Assembly: GCF_004522155.1 (NCBI RefSeq)
Contig: NZ_SDEA01000001.1
Coordinates: 62,001 to 126,000 of the forward strand
Origin: Paracoccus luteus
Lineage (GTDB): Bacteria; Pseudomonadota; Alphaproteobacteria; Rhodobacterales; Rhodobacteraceae
Length of the DNA stretch: 64,000 nt
Direction of reading: 5' to 3'
The notes below the pieces were generated by a model. The model was not told the DNA's origin, did not search any database, and was given only the letters and a program-made list of their open reading frames with translations. Below are positions 22,847-31,512 of the stretch, piece after piece (position 1 is the first letter of the stretch; the number at the start of each line of letters is the position of its first letter). The position numbers and the translations under genes were made by a program.

Positions 22847-24982
22847 TCAGGGACGCGGCGGGGCTGCGTCGGGGTTGTCGGACCCCGCGCCGCCATCCTG
22901 CGGCGCATCGGACGCGCCGTCTGGCGCAGCGCCATCGTCAGCCGCATTGCCATCGCCTGCGCCCGCGGCACTGCCATCCCGCGCGGCATCGCCATCGCCC
23001 TCGCCATCGCCGGCCGCATCGTCACCGCCGCCCGCATCGTCGTCCGGCGCGGCGGTTTCCTCGGGCTGGCCGAACCCCTGCGGCAGCGTGCCGCCGTTGG
23101 CCTTTTCGGCCGCCAGCACGGCGTCCAGCCCGACGTTCAGCTTGGCGCGCACGCGGTTCAGGTCGGTGTCGGTGTCGGCGGGCGTATGCAGGCTTTGCGC
23201 GCGCCGCCACTGGATCTCGGCCTCGCGCTTGCGGCCGACCATCCAGTAGATGTCGCCCATGTGGTCGTTGACCAGGCTGTCGTCGGACATCGCCGACACC
23301 GCGCGTTCCATCGGCGCCACCGCCTCGTCATAGCGGCCCAGCCGGTAATAGGCCCACGCCAGCGAATCCAGGATATAGCCGTCGTCGGGGCGCAGCTCGA
23401 CCGCCTTGCGGATCAACTCCAGTCCCTCGTCCAGCCGCACGTTCCGGTCAACCCAGCTATAGCCGAGATAGTTCAGGATCGGCGCCTGTTCGGGCTGCAG
23501 CGCCAGCGCCGCCTGGAAATCGGCGTCGGCGCGGTCGAACTGGCCCGACCGTTCCAGCGCCATGCCGCGCGCGTAAAGCGCGAACCAGCTGGCCTGCGGG
23601 TCGGCGTCCTTCTGCAGGATCGCAAGGGCGCGGTCATAGACGGGCACCGCGTCCGCGAACCGGTCGCGCTGGCGCAGCAGGTCGCCCAGCGCGACCCATG
23701 CCCCGGCAAGGTCGGGGCGCGCCTCGGTCAGGGCGCGGGCCGCGGCCTCGGCGTCGTCCAGCCGGTCGGCGCGCGACAGCGCCTCGATCCGGGCCAGTTC
23801 GGCGACCGGGCGCATCTGGCCGCCTTCGCGCAGGGCGGCGAACTCGACCTCGGCCAGGTCGAACTGCCCGACCGTCTGCAGGATCTGCGCGGTCATCAGC
23901 CGCGCCTCGGTCAGGTCGGGCGACAGGTATTGGGCCAGCCGCGCATAGACCAGCGACAGCGGCTCGGGCTCGTCCCCGCCCATCAGCGCGCCCGCGAAGG
24001 TCAGCAGCACCTGCGCGATGCCGTCGGCGGGGGACCGGACGGCGGTGAAGGGCAGCCGTTCGCCCGCCTGCAGCCGGGCGCGCAGGTCGACCAGCAGCGG
24101 CTCGGTCGTCATCGCCTCAAGCCCGTCCAGCAGTGCCAGCGCGTCGGCGTTGCGTTCCAGCTGCGACAGGATCTGCGCGCGCGCCTGGATGCCCAGCAGA
24201 TGCGACGAGGCCTCGGGATCGCGCAGGGCGACCTCGGCCGCCTCGTAATCGCCGACGCTGGCCTTGGCGAGCGCCAGCTGGAACCGCGCGATCGGCCCGG
24301 CCCCGCGCACGTCGGTCAGCGCGTCAAAGGCCGCAAAGGCGTCGGACGCGCGGCCCGCGCCCATCAGCGCCCAGCCGCGCATCATGCCGTCGACCAGCTC
24401 GCCCCCGCCGACATTCGCCGAGGGCGCGCTGTCCAGCAGCGCCAGCAGTCCGGCCCAGTCGCCCTGCCGCGCCAGATCGGCGCGGCGCACCAGCAGCGAC
24501 AGTTCCGTCGCGCGCCCGCCCGCCTGCATCGACTGCGCAAGCGCGGTGGCGGCGGGAAACTCGCCCGCCGCGACCAGCGACAGCACGGCGCTGTCCTGCA
24601 GGAACGGGTCCGAGGGGTCGCGTTCCACCGCCTCGCGGAAATAGCGGGCCGCGGCGACAAAGTCGCTGTCGCCCGCCGCCTGCCGCGCGGCAAGATAGGG
24701 GCCGGCAAGGCCGGGGATCGGATCGAGCGGCGGGCGCGGGGCGGACGGATCGACCGGAACGGCGTCGGTCCGGGCCGCATCGGTCTGGGTCGCGCCGGCG
24801 CGCGCGGGGGCGTCCTGCGCAACACCCTGCGGTGCGGGCTGGGCGACGCCATGCGGCGCGGGCTGGGCGATGCCCTGCGGCGCGAACTGCGCGGGTCGGG
24901 GCAGGGGCGGCTGCTGCGCGGCCGCGGGGCCGGTCAGCAGCAGCGCCGCCAGCGTGGCGGTCAGCGGGGTCTGGAACGGCAT
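22847..24982 (-). CDS. Secreted TPR-repeat protein
   Basis: Exported protein of 711 aa. An N-terminal signal peptide (about 1-22, ending GPAAA-Q) is followed by an 8-residue AQPAPxGV repeat (31-62). A long array of tetratricopeptide-like helix pairs runs through about residues 95-620, clearest in ILNYLGYSWVDRNVRLDEGL and DGYILDSLAWAYYRLGRYDE. The last 75 residues are low-complexity Gly/Asp/Ala. TPR proteins of this design act as periplasmic or outer-membrane scaffolds; partners are not evident. The apparent MM start is TTG then ATG, and the ATG is used. It is followed by ispE after 186 bases of repeat-rich sequence, so co-transcription is uncertain. Confidence 0.82.
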   Translation of the reverse strand: MPFQTPLTATLAALLLTGPAAAQQPPLPRPAQFAPQGIAQPAPHGVAQPAPQGVAQDAPARAGATQTDAARTDAVPVDPSAPRPPLDPIPGLAGPYLAARQAAGDSDFVAAARYFREAVERDPSDPFLQDSAVLSLVAAGEFPAATALAQSMQAGGRATELSLLVRRADLARQGDWAGLLALLDSAPSANVGGGELVDGMMRGWALMGAGRASDAFAAFDALTDVRGAGPIARFQLALAKASVGDYEAAEVALRDPEASSHLLGIQARAQILSQLERNADALALLDGLEAMTTEPLLVDLRARLQAGERLPFTAVRSPADGIAQVLLTFAGALMGGDEPEPLSLVYARLAQYLSPDLTEARLMTAQILQTVGQFDLAEVEFAALREGGQMRPVAELARIEALSRADRLDDAEAAARALTEARPDLAGAWVALGDLLRQRDRFADAVPVYDRALAILQKDADPQASWFALYARGMALERSGQFDRADADFQAALALQPEQAPILNYLGYSWVDRNVRLDEGLELIRKAVELRPDDGYILDSLAWAYYRLGRYDEAVAPMERAVSAMSDDSLVNDHMGDIYWMVGRKREAEIQWRRAQSLHTPADTDTDLNRVRAKLNVGLDAVLAAEKANGGTLPQGFGQPEETAAPDDDAGGGDDAAGDGEGDGDAARDGSAAGAGDGNAADDGAAPDGASDAPQDGGAGSDNPDAAPPRP
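24797..24892 (-). repeat. 24-bp in-frame repeat in the TPR gene
   Basis: Four consecutive 8-codon units encode AQFAPQGI, AQPAPHGV, AQPAPQGV and AQDAPARA just after the signal peptide. The first three are close copies. This linker probably varies in copy number between strains. Confidence 0.8.
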
Positions 24983-25130
24983 CAAGGGCAGGGCGCCTCG
25001 TTGTGGGATGCGGCCCCCCGGGACGAGGCCCGGGGGCCGACGGTGCTGGGGTCAAATCTGCGTCAGGCGACCCTAGACCGCGCGGCAGGCTGCGGCAACG
25101 CCGCGTCCCGCCGCCCGGTTCCGGGCCAGT

Positions 25131-26777
25131 TCACATGTTCGGGTAATTCGGCCCGTCGCCGCCCTGCGGGGTCGTCCACACGATGTTCTGTGTCGGATCC
25201 TTGATGTCGCAGGTCTTGCAGTGGACGCAGTTCTGAAAGTTGATGACAAAGCGCGGCTCGCCCGCCTCCTCGACCACCTCATAGACCCCGGCGGGGCAGT
25301 AACGCTGCGCGGGTTCGGCGTATTCCGGCAGGTTCACGCGGATCGGGACCGTGGGGTCTTTCAGCCGCAGGTGGCAGGGCTGGCTTTCCTCGTGGTTGGT
25401 AAAGGAAAACGCCACGTTGGTCAGCCGGTCGAACGACAGCCTGCCGTCCGGGCGCGGATAGTCGATGGGCTTGAAGTTCGCGGCCTTGCCCGTGGATGCC
25501 GCGTCGGTCTTCAGGTGGCGGCGCGTGCCCAGCGGGTTGAACCGCAGCAGGCTGGCCGTCCACATGTCCAGCCCGCCCAGCGCCAGACTGCCCCACATGC
25601 CGCGCGTGGACCATGTCGGCTTGACGTTGCGGACACGCTTGAGGTCGGCCGCGATCGGGCCGGTCCGCAGCGCGGTTTCATACTCGGCCAGCTCGTCGCC
25701 CTCGCGGCCCGCGGCGATGGCGGCGGCGGCGGCGTCGGCGGCGTGGATGCCCGACAGGATGGCGTTGTGGTTGCCCTTGATGCGGGGCACGTTGACCAGC
25801 CCGGCCGAACAGCCCAGCAGCACCGCGCCCGGCACGGTCAGTTTCGGGATCGACTGCCAGCCGCCCTCGCTGATGGCGCGGGCGCCGTAAGCCACGCGCT
25901 TGCCGCCCTCCAGCAGTTCGGCCACCGCCGGATGGTGCTTGAATCGCTGGAACTCGGCATAGGGGTAAAGATAGGGGTTGGCATAGTTCAGGTGGACGAC
26001 GAAGCCGATGAACAGCTGGTTGTTCTCGGCGTGATAGATGAACGACCCGCCGCCCGCGTTGCTGCCCAAAGGCCAGCCCATCGTGTGGGTGACGGTGCCC
26101 TCATGGTGCTTGGCGGGGTCGATGTCCCAGATTTCCTTCATTCCGATGCCGAACTTCTGCGGCTCGTGCCCGGCCGACAGGTCGAAGCGTTCGATCAGCA
26201 CGCGCGCCAGCGACCCGCGCACGCCCTCGGCGATGAAGACGTATTTGCCGCGCAGCTCCATCCCCGGCTCATAGGACGGGCCGGGGGTGCCGTCGGGGTT
26301 CTTGCCCATTTCGCCCGCGACCACGCCCGCGACGCGGTTGCCGTCCCAGACGATCTCGCTGGCGGCCATGCCGGGAAAGATCTCGACGCCCAGCGCCTCG
26401 GCCTGCTCGGCCAGCCAGCGGCAGACGTTGCCCATGCTGACGATATAGTTGCCGTGGTTGGCCATCAGCCGGGGCATCGGCCAGTTGGGGATGCGGACCT
26501 GCCCGGCCGGGCCGAGGACCAGGAACTCGTCCCGCGTCACCTTGGTCCGGATCGGCGCGCCCCGCTCGCGCCAGTCGGGCAGCAGCCGGTCCAGCCCCGA
26601 GGGGTCCAGCACCGCGCCCGACAGGATATGCGCGCCGACCTCGGACCCTTTCTCAAGGACCACCACGTTCAGGTCGGGGTCGATCTGCTTCAGCCGGATC
26701 GCCGCCGACAGACCCGCCGGTCCCGCCCCCACGATCACCACGTCGAAATCCATCGCCTCGCGTTCGACTGCGTGCAT
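25131..26777 (-). CDS. etfQO: Electron transfer flavoprotein-ubiquinone oxidoreductase
   Basis: Membrane-bound iron-sulfur flavoprotein of 548 aa that passes electrons from ETF (fatty acid and amino acid oxidation) to ubiquinone. The FAD motif VVIVGAGPAGLSAAIRLK starts near residue 13. The C-terminal 4Fe-4S ligands are in RYCPAGVY and NCVHCKTCDIKDPTQNI. A GAAGGAGGG ribosome-binding site precedes the ATG chosen. Its partners EtfA and EtfB are encoded at 43674-45367 and an acyl-CoA dehydrogenase at 32848-34539, so the route is present but dispersed. The gene is divergent from greA. Confidence 0.95.
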   Translation of the reverse strand: MHAVEREAMDFDVVIVGAGPAGLSAAIRLKQIDPDLNVVVLEKGSEVGAHILSGAVLDPSGLDRLLPDWRERGAPIRTKVTRDEFLVLGPAGQVRIPNWPMPRLMANHGNYIVSMGNVCRWLAEQAEALGVEIFPGMAASEIVWDGNRVAGVVAGEMGKNPDGTPGPSYEPGMELRGKYVFIAEGVRGSLARVLIERFDLSAGHEPQKFGIGMKEIWDIDPAKHHEGTVTHTMGWPLGSNAGGGSFIYHAENNQLFIGFVVHLNYANPYLYPYAEFQRFKHHPAVAELLEGGKRVAYGARAISEGGWQSIPKLTVPGAVLLGCSAGLVNVPRIKGNHNAILSGIHAADAAAAAIAAGREGDELAEYETALRTGPIAADLKRVRNVKPTWSTRGMWGSLALGGLDMWTASLLRFNPLGTRRHLKTDAASTGKAANFKPIDYPRPDGRLSFDRLTNVAFSFTNHEESQPCHLRLKDPTVPIRVNLPEYAEPAQRYCPAGVYEVVEEAGEPRFVINFQNCVHCKTCDIKDPTQNIVWTTPQGGDGPNYPNM

Positions 26778-26927
26778 GGCTGGCCCTCCTTCGCGCTTGC
26801 AGCATGATCCGGCATGACGCCTAGCGCGGTTTGCCGCGCTGAACAATCGCCGCGCGACACGACGGCGCGGCCAAGGGCGCTTGCGCCCCGGACGCTGGCG
26901 GGGCACGATGCGGCCCGTCACAGACAG

Positions 26928-26956
26928 CGCCCCCGCCGTTCCGGTCGGGGGCGTTT
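26928..26956 (+). promoter_or_regulatory. Hairpin with short T-run in the greA leader
   Basis: An 8-bp GC stem (26928-26935 with 26946-26953) closes a 10-base loop and is followed by TTT, 35 bases before the greA ATG. It has terminator shape but lies upstream of greA and on its strand. It could attenuate greA, as proposed for leader terminators of E. coli greA, or stop a short upstream transcript. Confidence 0.45.
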
Positions 26957-26987
26957 CGACACCGGCCTGCAAGACCCTGGGGGACGC

Positions 26988-27458
26988 ATGGAAAAGATAC
27001 CGATGACCCGTGCCGGCTTTGACCAGCTGGACGCGGAACTGCGCGAGCTGAAGGGCGTCGAGCGTCCCGCCGTCATCCGCGCCATCGCCGAGGCGCGCGA
27101 GCATGGCGACCTGTCCGAGAACGCCGAATATCATTCCGCCCGTGAAAAGCAGTCCTTTGTCGAGGGCCGCATCAAGGAACTGGAAATGGTGCTGTCGCGG
27201 GCCGAGGTCATCGACCCGTCCAAGCTGTCGGGCAGCGTCAAGTTCGGCGCCCGCGTGACGCTGGTGGACGAGGACACGGACGAGGAAAAGACCTTCCAGC
27301 TGGTCGGAGAGCAGGAGGCCGACCTGGAGCGCGGCCTGCTGAACGTCCGCTCGCCCCTGGCGCGCGCGCTGATCGGCAAGGACGAGGGCGACAGCGTCGA
27401 GGTGGTGACCCCCGGCGGCGGGAAATCGTATGAAATCATCGCGATCAAATATGCCTGA
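26988..27458 (+). CDS. greA: Transcription elongation factor GreA
   Basis: A 156-aa factor that enters the RNA polymerase secondary channel and stimulates cleavage of backtracked RNA. The N-terminal coiled coil contains the family box [16 protein letters not shown] with the acidic tip, and the C-terminal FKBP-like domain ends in [18 protein letters not shown] precedes the ATG. The stop lies inside the start region of the next gene (8-base overlap), so the pair is co-translated. A hairpin in the leader may regulate it. Confidence 0.96.
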   Translation: MEKIPMTRAGFDQLDAELRELKGVERPAVIRAIAEAREHGDLSENAEYHSAREKQSFVEGRIKELEMVLSRAEVIDPSKLSGSVKFGARVTLVDEDTDEEKTFQLVGEQEADLERGLLNVRSPLARALIGKDEGDSVEVVTPGGGKSYEIIAIKYA

Positions 27459-28356
27459 CCTGCAGGGACGACTGCGCGGCCTGGTGTCGGGGCAAGAGGC
27501 GCGCGACCGCGCCACCACCATCGGGCTGGCGCTGACCGGCGCATGGCTGGCGCTGGTGCTGATCTTCTGGCTGGCGGGCCCGGACGGCGCCCCGGCCAGC
27601 GGGCTGGCGCGGCTGATGTCGGCGGTCGGCGTGATCCTGCCGGTGGCGCTGATCTGGATGGCGGTCGGGCTGGCCCGCGCCATCGCCGACCTGCGGGCCG
27701 AGGCGCAGGCGCTGCGCGCGCGGGTCGAATCGATGCGCGCATTCTCGGGCGACGCGCCGGTGCCGGCGCCCCCGCCGTCGGCGGGCGTGGCGCGCGCCGC
27801 GGCACGCCCCGCCGCCGCGACGCGGGCCGAGACACGGCAAAGCGCGCTGCCGCTCGATGTGCCCGAATCACCCGCGGTCACCCCCGAGGAACTGGTCGCG
27901 GCGCTGAACTTTCCCGACGGGCCGGACGACGTCATCGCCATCGAGGCGCTGAAATCGGCCCTGACCGACCCCGAGGCCGCCCGCGTCATCCGCGCCGCGC
28001 AGGACGTCATCACCCTGCTGGCCGACAACGGGCTTTACATGGACGACCTGGACCCGCGCCCGGCCGCGCCCGAGGTCTGGCGCCGCTTTGCCGCCGGCAC
28101 GCGCGGCCCGGCGGTGGCGGCGCTGGCGGGGATCGCCGACGACGACCTGATCGCCGCCGCCGACGCCCTGCTGAAGGGGGACGAGGTGTTCCGCGACGCC
28201 GCGCATCATTTCCTGCGCCAGTATGACCGCATGCTGACGCGCGTGGCGGACGACCTGAACGACGCGGGCATGGCGGCGCTGGCCGACACGCGGTCGGGAC
28301 GGGCGTTCGTGCTTTTGGCGCAGGCGACGGGGGTCGCGCGCCAGCAGGCCCTATAG
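27451..28356 (+). CDS. Conserved membrane protein of unknown function
   Basis: A 301-aa protein. Two hydrophobic helices (about 22-42 and 52-75) are followed by a short coiled coil ([19 protein letters not shown]), a proline/alanine linker (about 105-140) and a mostly helical soluble domain from residue 145. No catalytic motif is recognised. I recall similar proteins next to greA in Rhodobacteraceae, but no function. It overlaps the greA end by 8 bases and the convergent acetyltransferase by 6. The topology suggests a cytoplasmic domain anchored by a helical hairpin. Confidence 0.75.
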   Translation: MPDLQGRLRGLVSGQEARDRATTIGLALTGAWLALVLIFWLAGPDGAPASGLARLMSAVGVILPVALIWMAVGLARAIADLRAEAQALRARVESMRAFSGDAPVPAPPPSAGVARAAARPAAATRAETRQSALPLDVPESPAVTPEELVAALNFPDGPDDVIAIEALKSALTDPEAARVIRAAQDVITLLADNGLYMDDLDPRPAAPEVWRRFAAGTRGPAVAALAGIADDDLIAAADALLKGDEVFRDAAHHFLRQYDRMLTRVADDLNDAGMAALADTRSGRAFVLLAQATGVARQQAL

Positions 28357-28932
28357 CGGCAGGCGCAGCACCAGGGCCTGCGCCCGCCAGCCCGTGCGGA
28401 TGCGTCCCGCGGGCTGGAACCCCAGCGCGCGGTAAAGCTGCAAGGCGGCGGCGTCGCCCGGCGCGACCTCGGCCCGCAGGGCGGCGAAACCTTGCCGGCG
28501 GGCGCGGTCGGCGGCGGCGATCACCAGCGCCGAGGCCACGCCCCGCCGCCTGGCACAGGGCGCGACCGCCAGCCCGTCCAGCACCGCATCGGATGTCGCG
28601 GGCGGGCGCGGGCGCAGCCTTGCGGCGCGGTCGCGCCAGCGCGCCCACGGGCGCAGGATCATCCGCCGCGCCGCTGGCCGCGGCTGCATCAGCCCGCCGC
28701 CGGGGCCGCGCAGGGCGACGACGCCCAGCAGCCCCCCGCAGGGATCCACCGCCGCCAGCATCCGGTCGCGCGCAAGGCAGCGGCGCAGCAGCGCGATGCC
28801 CGCGCGGCGCGACGCGCCCGGTGCGACGGCCCGGCCGAACGCCCCCCAGACCAGCGCCGCCGCATCGCCCCTCAGCGACAGCGGCAAGGGGGTCACGATG
28901 GTCGGGGCGGCGGCGTGCATCAAGGGTTCCAT
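28351..28932 (-). CDS. GNAT-family N-acetyltransferase
   Basis: Acetyl-CoA-dependent acetyltransferase of about 193 aa. The acetyl-CoA-binding motif appears as VLDGLAVAPCARRRGVASALVIAAADRARRQG, written here in pieces: VLDGLAVAPCARRRG then VASALVIAAADRARRQG. The C-terminal ALQLYRALGFQPAGRIRTGW is typical of GNAT. The substrate is unknown. The start is uncertain: the ATG at 28932 or one four codons later are both possible, and the ORF stays open to 29130 through sequence that looks non-coding. The gene overlaps the convergent membrane-protein gene by 6 bases. Confidence 0.8.
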   Translation of the reverse strand: MEPLMHAAAPTIVTPLPLSLRGDAAALVWGAFGRAVAPGASRRAGIALLRRCLARDRMLAAVDPCGGLLGVVALRGPGGGLMQPRPAARRMILRPWARWRDRAARLRPRPPATSDAVLDGLAVAPCARRRGVASALVIAAADRARRQGFAALRAEVAPGDAAALQLYRALGFQPAGRIRTGWRAQALVLRLPL

Positions 28933-29045
28933 GCGGCGGCTGACGGGTCCGGGATAGCCGGGCGGGGTGCCGATTGCAGCCCCGGCGGACGGACGGGCGG
29001 CTAGGGCGGATGGTTCGAGATGGGTGCGCCTGCTCCGACGAACGG

Positions 29046-29148
29046 GAACGATACGGCTGACGAAAGAGGTGAGCTCGGAGGGGCGGTAATCCCTCACGGT
29101 CCAGGCCGGTTCCCCGTGGCTCGAGCTCATCCTCGAAATAGATCGTTC
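29046..29148. ncRNA. Extended inverted repeat, candidate structured RNA
   Basis: The outer arms pair over 7 bp (29046-29052 with 29142-29148). After an internal loop, 29066-29069 pairs with 29131-29134 and, past one bulged base, 29070-29077 pairs with 29122-29129. The apical 40 bases can form further GC-rich hairpins, including GAGGG with CCCTC. This is more structure than chance would usually give in an unrepeated gap. The strand and identity are unknown, and it does not match 6S, SRP, tmRNA or RNase P signatures that I can recall. Confidence 0.35.
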
Positions 29149-29260
29149 GGGCGGCGGCGCAAGCGCCGGGCGCAGCCGAGGGGCGGGAACGGATCGGAAC
29201 CATGCCCAAGCGGTCGGTTAGATGCCTAGCATAGCGCCTTGCCGGGTTCCGACTGCCCGG

Positions 29261-29470
29261 CATACCCCTCGAGGGAGGAGGCCGCTCCCGGCCCGCTCAG
29301 CGTCGCGCCCCAGTTCCCTCCAGAAACCCCCGTTCCCTTCGAGGGAGAAGGCGGCTCGCGGCCCGCTCAGCGCCGCGCCCCAGTTCCCGCCGGAAACCCC
29401 CGTTCCCTTCGAGGGAGAAGGCGGCTCGCGGCCCGCTCAGCGCCGTGCCCCAGTTCCCGCCGAAAACCCC
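29261..29470. repeat. 70-bp tandem repeat, three copies
   Basis: Units are 29261-29330 (diverged), 29331-29400 and 29401-29470 (nearly identical). Each contains a small TCCCTTCGAGGGA-type hairpin or its CCCTCGAGGG equivalent. A few bases of a fourth unit follow. The period is not divisible by three, and it lies in the non-coding gap upstream of azlC. Confidence 0.9.
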
Positions 29471-29650
29471 CGTCGCCCTGAATTGTTTCACGGGCGATCG
29501 GTGCGCGACCGGGCGGGGTCGGCGCATGGCGAACCAGTTTCCATCCATGCAGGGCCGCCCCTTGCCGCGCTGGCCGGGAGTCGTGGGCCGCCCGCCCTTG
29601 CGCCCGCCGCCCCCGGCGATAATGTGCGCGCACGCGAAAGGCTGCCGTTC

Positions 29651-30439
29651 ATGTCCGTTCCCCCTTCCTCTCTGCCCGGCGCGGCGGACGCGCGCGCGTT
29701 GGGCCGCAGCCCGGCGCAGGCGTTCCGGCACGGGATGGTGCAGGCGCTGCCGTTCCTGCTGGTCATGGTGCCCTTTGCGCTGCTGTTCGGGGTGGTCGCC
29801 AGCACGGCGGGGCTGGATCTCGCGCAGACGATGGGGTTTTCGGTGCTGGTGCTGGCGGGCGCCTCGCAGTTCACGGCGGTCCAGCTGATGACCGACCAGG
29901 CCCCGGCGCTGCTGGTGCTGGCGTCGGCGCTGGCGGTCAACCTGCGCATGGCGATGTATTCGGCCTCGCTCACGCCGTATCTGGGCCGCGCGCCCGCATG
30001 GCAGCGGGGGCTGATCGCCTATCTGCTGGTGGACCAGACCTATGGCATGGCGATCCAGCATTACGAGAAACACCCGCGGCTGACGATCCCCCAACGCATC
30101 GCCTATTTCCTTGGCGCCTCTCTGGTCTGCTGCCCGCCCTGGGCAGTGACCACCTGGATCGGGGCCACGGCAGGCAACGCGATCCCGGCGCACTGGCCGC
30201 TGGATTTCGCGGTGCCGATCACCTTCCTGGCGATGATCGCGCCGATGCTGCGGACCCGTGCCCATGTCGCGGCGGCGACCGTGTCGGTCATCGCGGCGCT
30301 GGCGCTGGCCGGCCTGCCGTCCGGGCTGGGGCTGCTGATCGCCGCCCCCGTGGGCATGACGACCGGCGCGCTGGTCGAGACGCTGGTCGAACGCAGCCGG
30401 AACCGGACCGCGGCGGCAGGCAGGGAGAACCGGGCATGA
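29651..30439 (+). CDS. azlC: AzlC-family branched-chain amino acid permease
   Basis: Large subunit (262 aa) of a two-component branched-chain amino acid exporter. Several hydrophobic helices are visible, with the family segment SVLVLAGASQFTAVQLM near residues 63-79 and NLRMAMYSASLTPYL near 100. GAAAGG lies nine bases before the ATG; longer in-frame starts run into the 70-bp repeat. Its stop overlaps the azlD start as ATGA. Specificity for branched-chain substrates is from the family; it is not visible in the sequence. Confidence 0.9.
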   Translation: MSVPPSSLPGAADARALGRSPAQAFRHGMVQALPFLLVMVPFALLFGVVASTAGLDLAQTMGFSVLVLAGASQFTAVQLMTDQAPALLVLASALAVNLRMAMYSASLTPYLGRAPAWQRGLIAYLLVDQTYGMAIQHYEKHPRLTIPQRIAYFLGASLVCCPPWAVTTWIGATAGNAIPAHWPLDFAVPITFLAMIAPMLRTRAHVAAATVSVIAALALAGLPSGLGLLIAAPVGMTTGALVETLVERSRNRTAAAGRENRA

Positions 30440-30777
30440 GCGCGCAGATGCCGGGCTGGTCGGACGTGGAAATCTGGGTGGTCATCGCCGTGCTGGCGGT
30501 GGGCACGTTCCTGATCCGCTGGTCGTTCCTGGGGATCATGGGCAACCGCCCGCTGCCGGTCTGGGCGCAGCGGCTGCTGCGCTATACCGCCGTCGCGGTG
30601 CTGCCCGCGCTGGTCGCGCCGCTGGTCGCGTGGCCCGCGGCGGCGGGCGGGCGGCCGGAACCCGCGCGGATCGCGGCGGCGGCGGTCACGGTGCTGGTCG
30701 GGCTGGCCACGCGCAACACGCTGGCCGCCATCATCGGCGGCGCCGTCACGCTGGTCGCGGCGCTGGCCCTGATCTGA
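30436..30777 (+). CDS. azlD: AzlD-family small permease subunit
   Basis: A 113-aa membrane protein with about four helices and the family-like pieces FLIRWSFLGIMG and VGLATRNTLAAIIGG. It is coupled to azlC by a four-base overlap, and the two subunits together are needed for export in characterised systems. No regulator gene is adjacent. The sequence between its stop and the convergent lipoprotein gene is 39 bases. Confidence 0.9.
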   Translation: MSAQMPGWSDVEIWVVIAVLAVGTFLIRWSFLGIMGNRPLPVWAQRLLRYTAVAVLPALVAPLVAWPAAAGGRPEPARIAAAAVTVLVGLATRNTLAAIIGGAVTLVAALALI

Positions 30778-30816
30778 ACGGGCGCGCGACGGGTCGCCCC
30801 GCGCGCGCCGCCGGGA

Positions 30817-31461
30817 TCAGCGCTGGACCACCAGCGTGCCGTTGCGATACCCCTCGATCGCGCCGCTTTTCTGGCGCAGCAGCACGTCGTGGTTGTTGGC
30901 CGGGTCGCCGTCCATGTGGCGTTTGGACGTGACGCCGGGCAGCGTCAGGAACCAGTTGCGCAGCTTCAGCGGGCTGAAGCCCGAGGGCGCGCCCTGAAAG
31001 CCCGGAACCTGGTTCAGCACCCCGCCGGTCGCGACCGCGCAGAACGACTTGTTGACGACGCCGTTCGCCTCGACCACGCGGATGGCCTCGTCGGCCACCT
31101 CGCGGCTGACCGGGACGGTGTCCTCGGCCACCCAATAGGTCGAACGGGCGTGATAATCGATATAGAACCGCTTGAAATTGTCGGTGATTCCATAAAGCAC
31201 GTCGCCGCGTTCGGGGATGTGCGGGTGATCCCAGCTGCCCGCCGGGTCAAAGATCACGCGCTGGCTGCCGTTGATCATCAGCGCGGAATGCCCGCCCTCG
31301 CCCCGCGGGATGCCGATCACGGTGAACAGCGTGATCGACGGCGGCTCGGCCGAGGTAAAGCGCGCCGCCCGGATCGTCGCCGGGTCGGACATCTTGGTTT
31401 CGGACCCGCAGGCCGCCAGCGCGGCCGGCAGGGCCAGCGCCATGAATTGTCGCCGCTGCAT
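30817..31461 (-). CDS. Lipoprotein with possible permuted NlpC/P60-like domain
   Basis: A 214-aa predicted lipoprotein: the signal ends in the lipobox LAAC with Cys18. The mature part has GEGGHSALMING (His58), FDPAGSWDH and NKSFCAVATGGVLNQV (Cys141). A histidine before a cysteine in this setting is the arrangement of circularly permuted papain-like (NlpC/P60, LRAT-like) enzymes, so a peptidase or amidase role is possible. That assignment is my inference. The ORF starts with two adjacent ATGs and the second is used. It lies between azlD (convergent) and the oxidase subunit gene. Confidence 0.75.
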   Translation of the reverse strand: MQRRQFMALALPAALAACGSETKMSDPATIRAARFTSAEPPSITLFTVIGIPRGEGGHSALMINGSQRVIFDPAGSWDHPHIPERGDVLYGITDNFKRFYIDYHARSTYWVAEDTVPVSREVADEAIRVVEANGVVNKSFCAVATGGVLNQVPGFQGAPSGFSPLKLRNWFLTLPGVTSKRHMDGDPANNHDVLLRQKSGAIEGYRNGTLVVQR

Positions 31462-31512
31462 CATTGCCCCTTTGTTCGGCCGCCGCCTCTGCGGGCGGTC
31501 GGCGATGCCGTG

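Larger units (their letters stand above)
28933..29650. other. 718-base non-coding gap between the acetyltransferase and azlC
   Basis: No convincing gene is visible on either strand. The gap holds an extended inverted repeat (29046-29148) and a three-copy 70-bp tandem repeat (29261-29470), then about 170 bases of leader before azlC. ORFs that cross it have atypical codon use, and the repeat period is not a multiple of three. It is the only stretch over 300 bases in the window without a gene. Confidence 0.75.

Noticed and set aside
22058..25204. 1048-codon plus-strand frame over ispE and the TPR gene
   Set aside because: It crosses the 14-bp repeat and the TPR coding region in antisense, and its Gln/Arg/Gly composition is typical of a shadow frame.
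28933..29130. N-terminal extension of the acetyltransferase to 29130
   Set aside because: The extension has lower third-position GC, no GNAT similarity, and overlaps the inverted repeat; a start near 28932 gives a normal GNAT length.
29195..29260. tRNA-like string near the GCCGGGTTCCGACTGCCCGGC hairpin
   Set aside because: The stem closes a 9-base loop without the conserved T-loop bases, and no acceptor or anticodon arm can be formed.
29471..29650. Possible insertion-sequence remnant before azlC
   Set aside because: No terminal inverted repeats, target duplication or transposase motif could be found.
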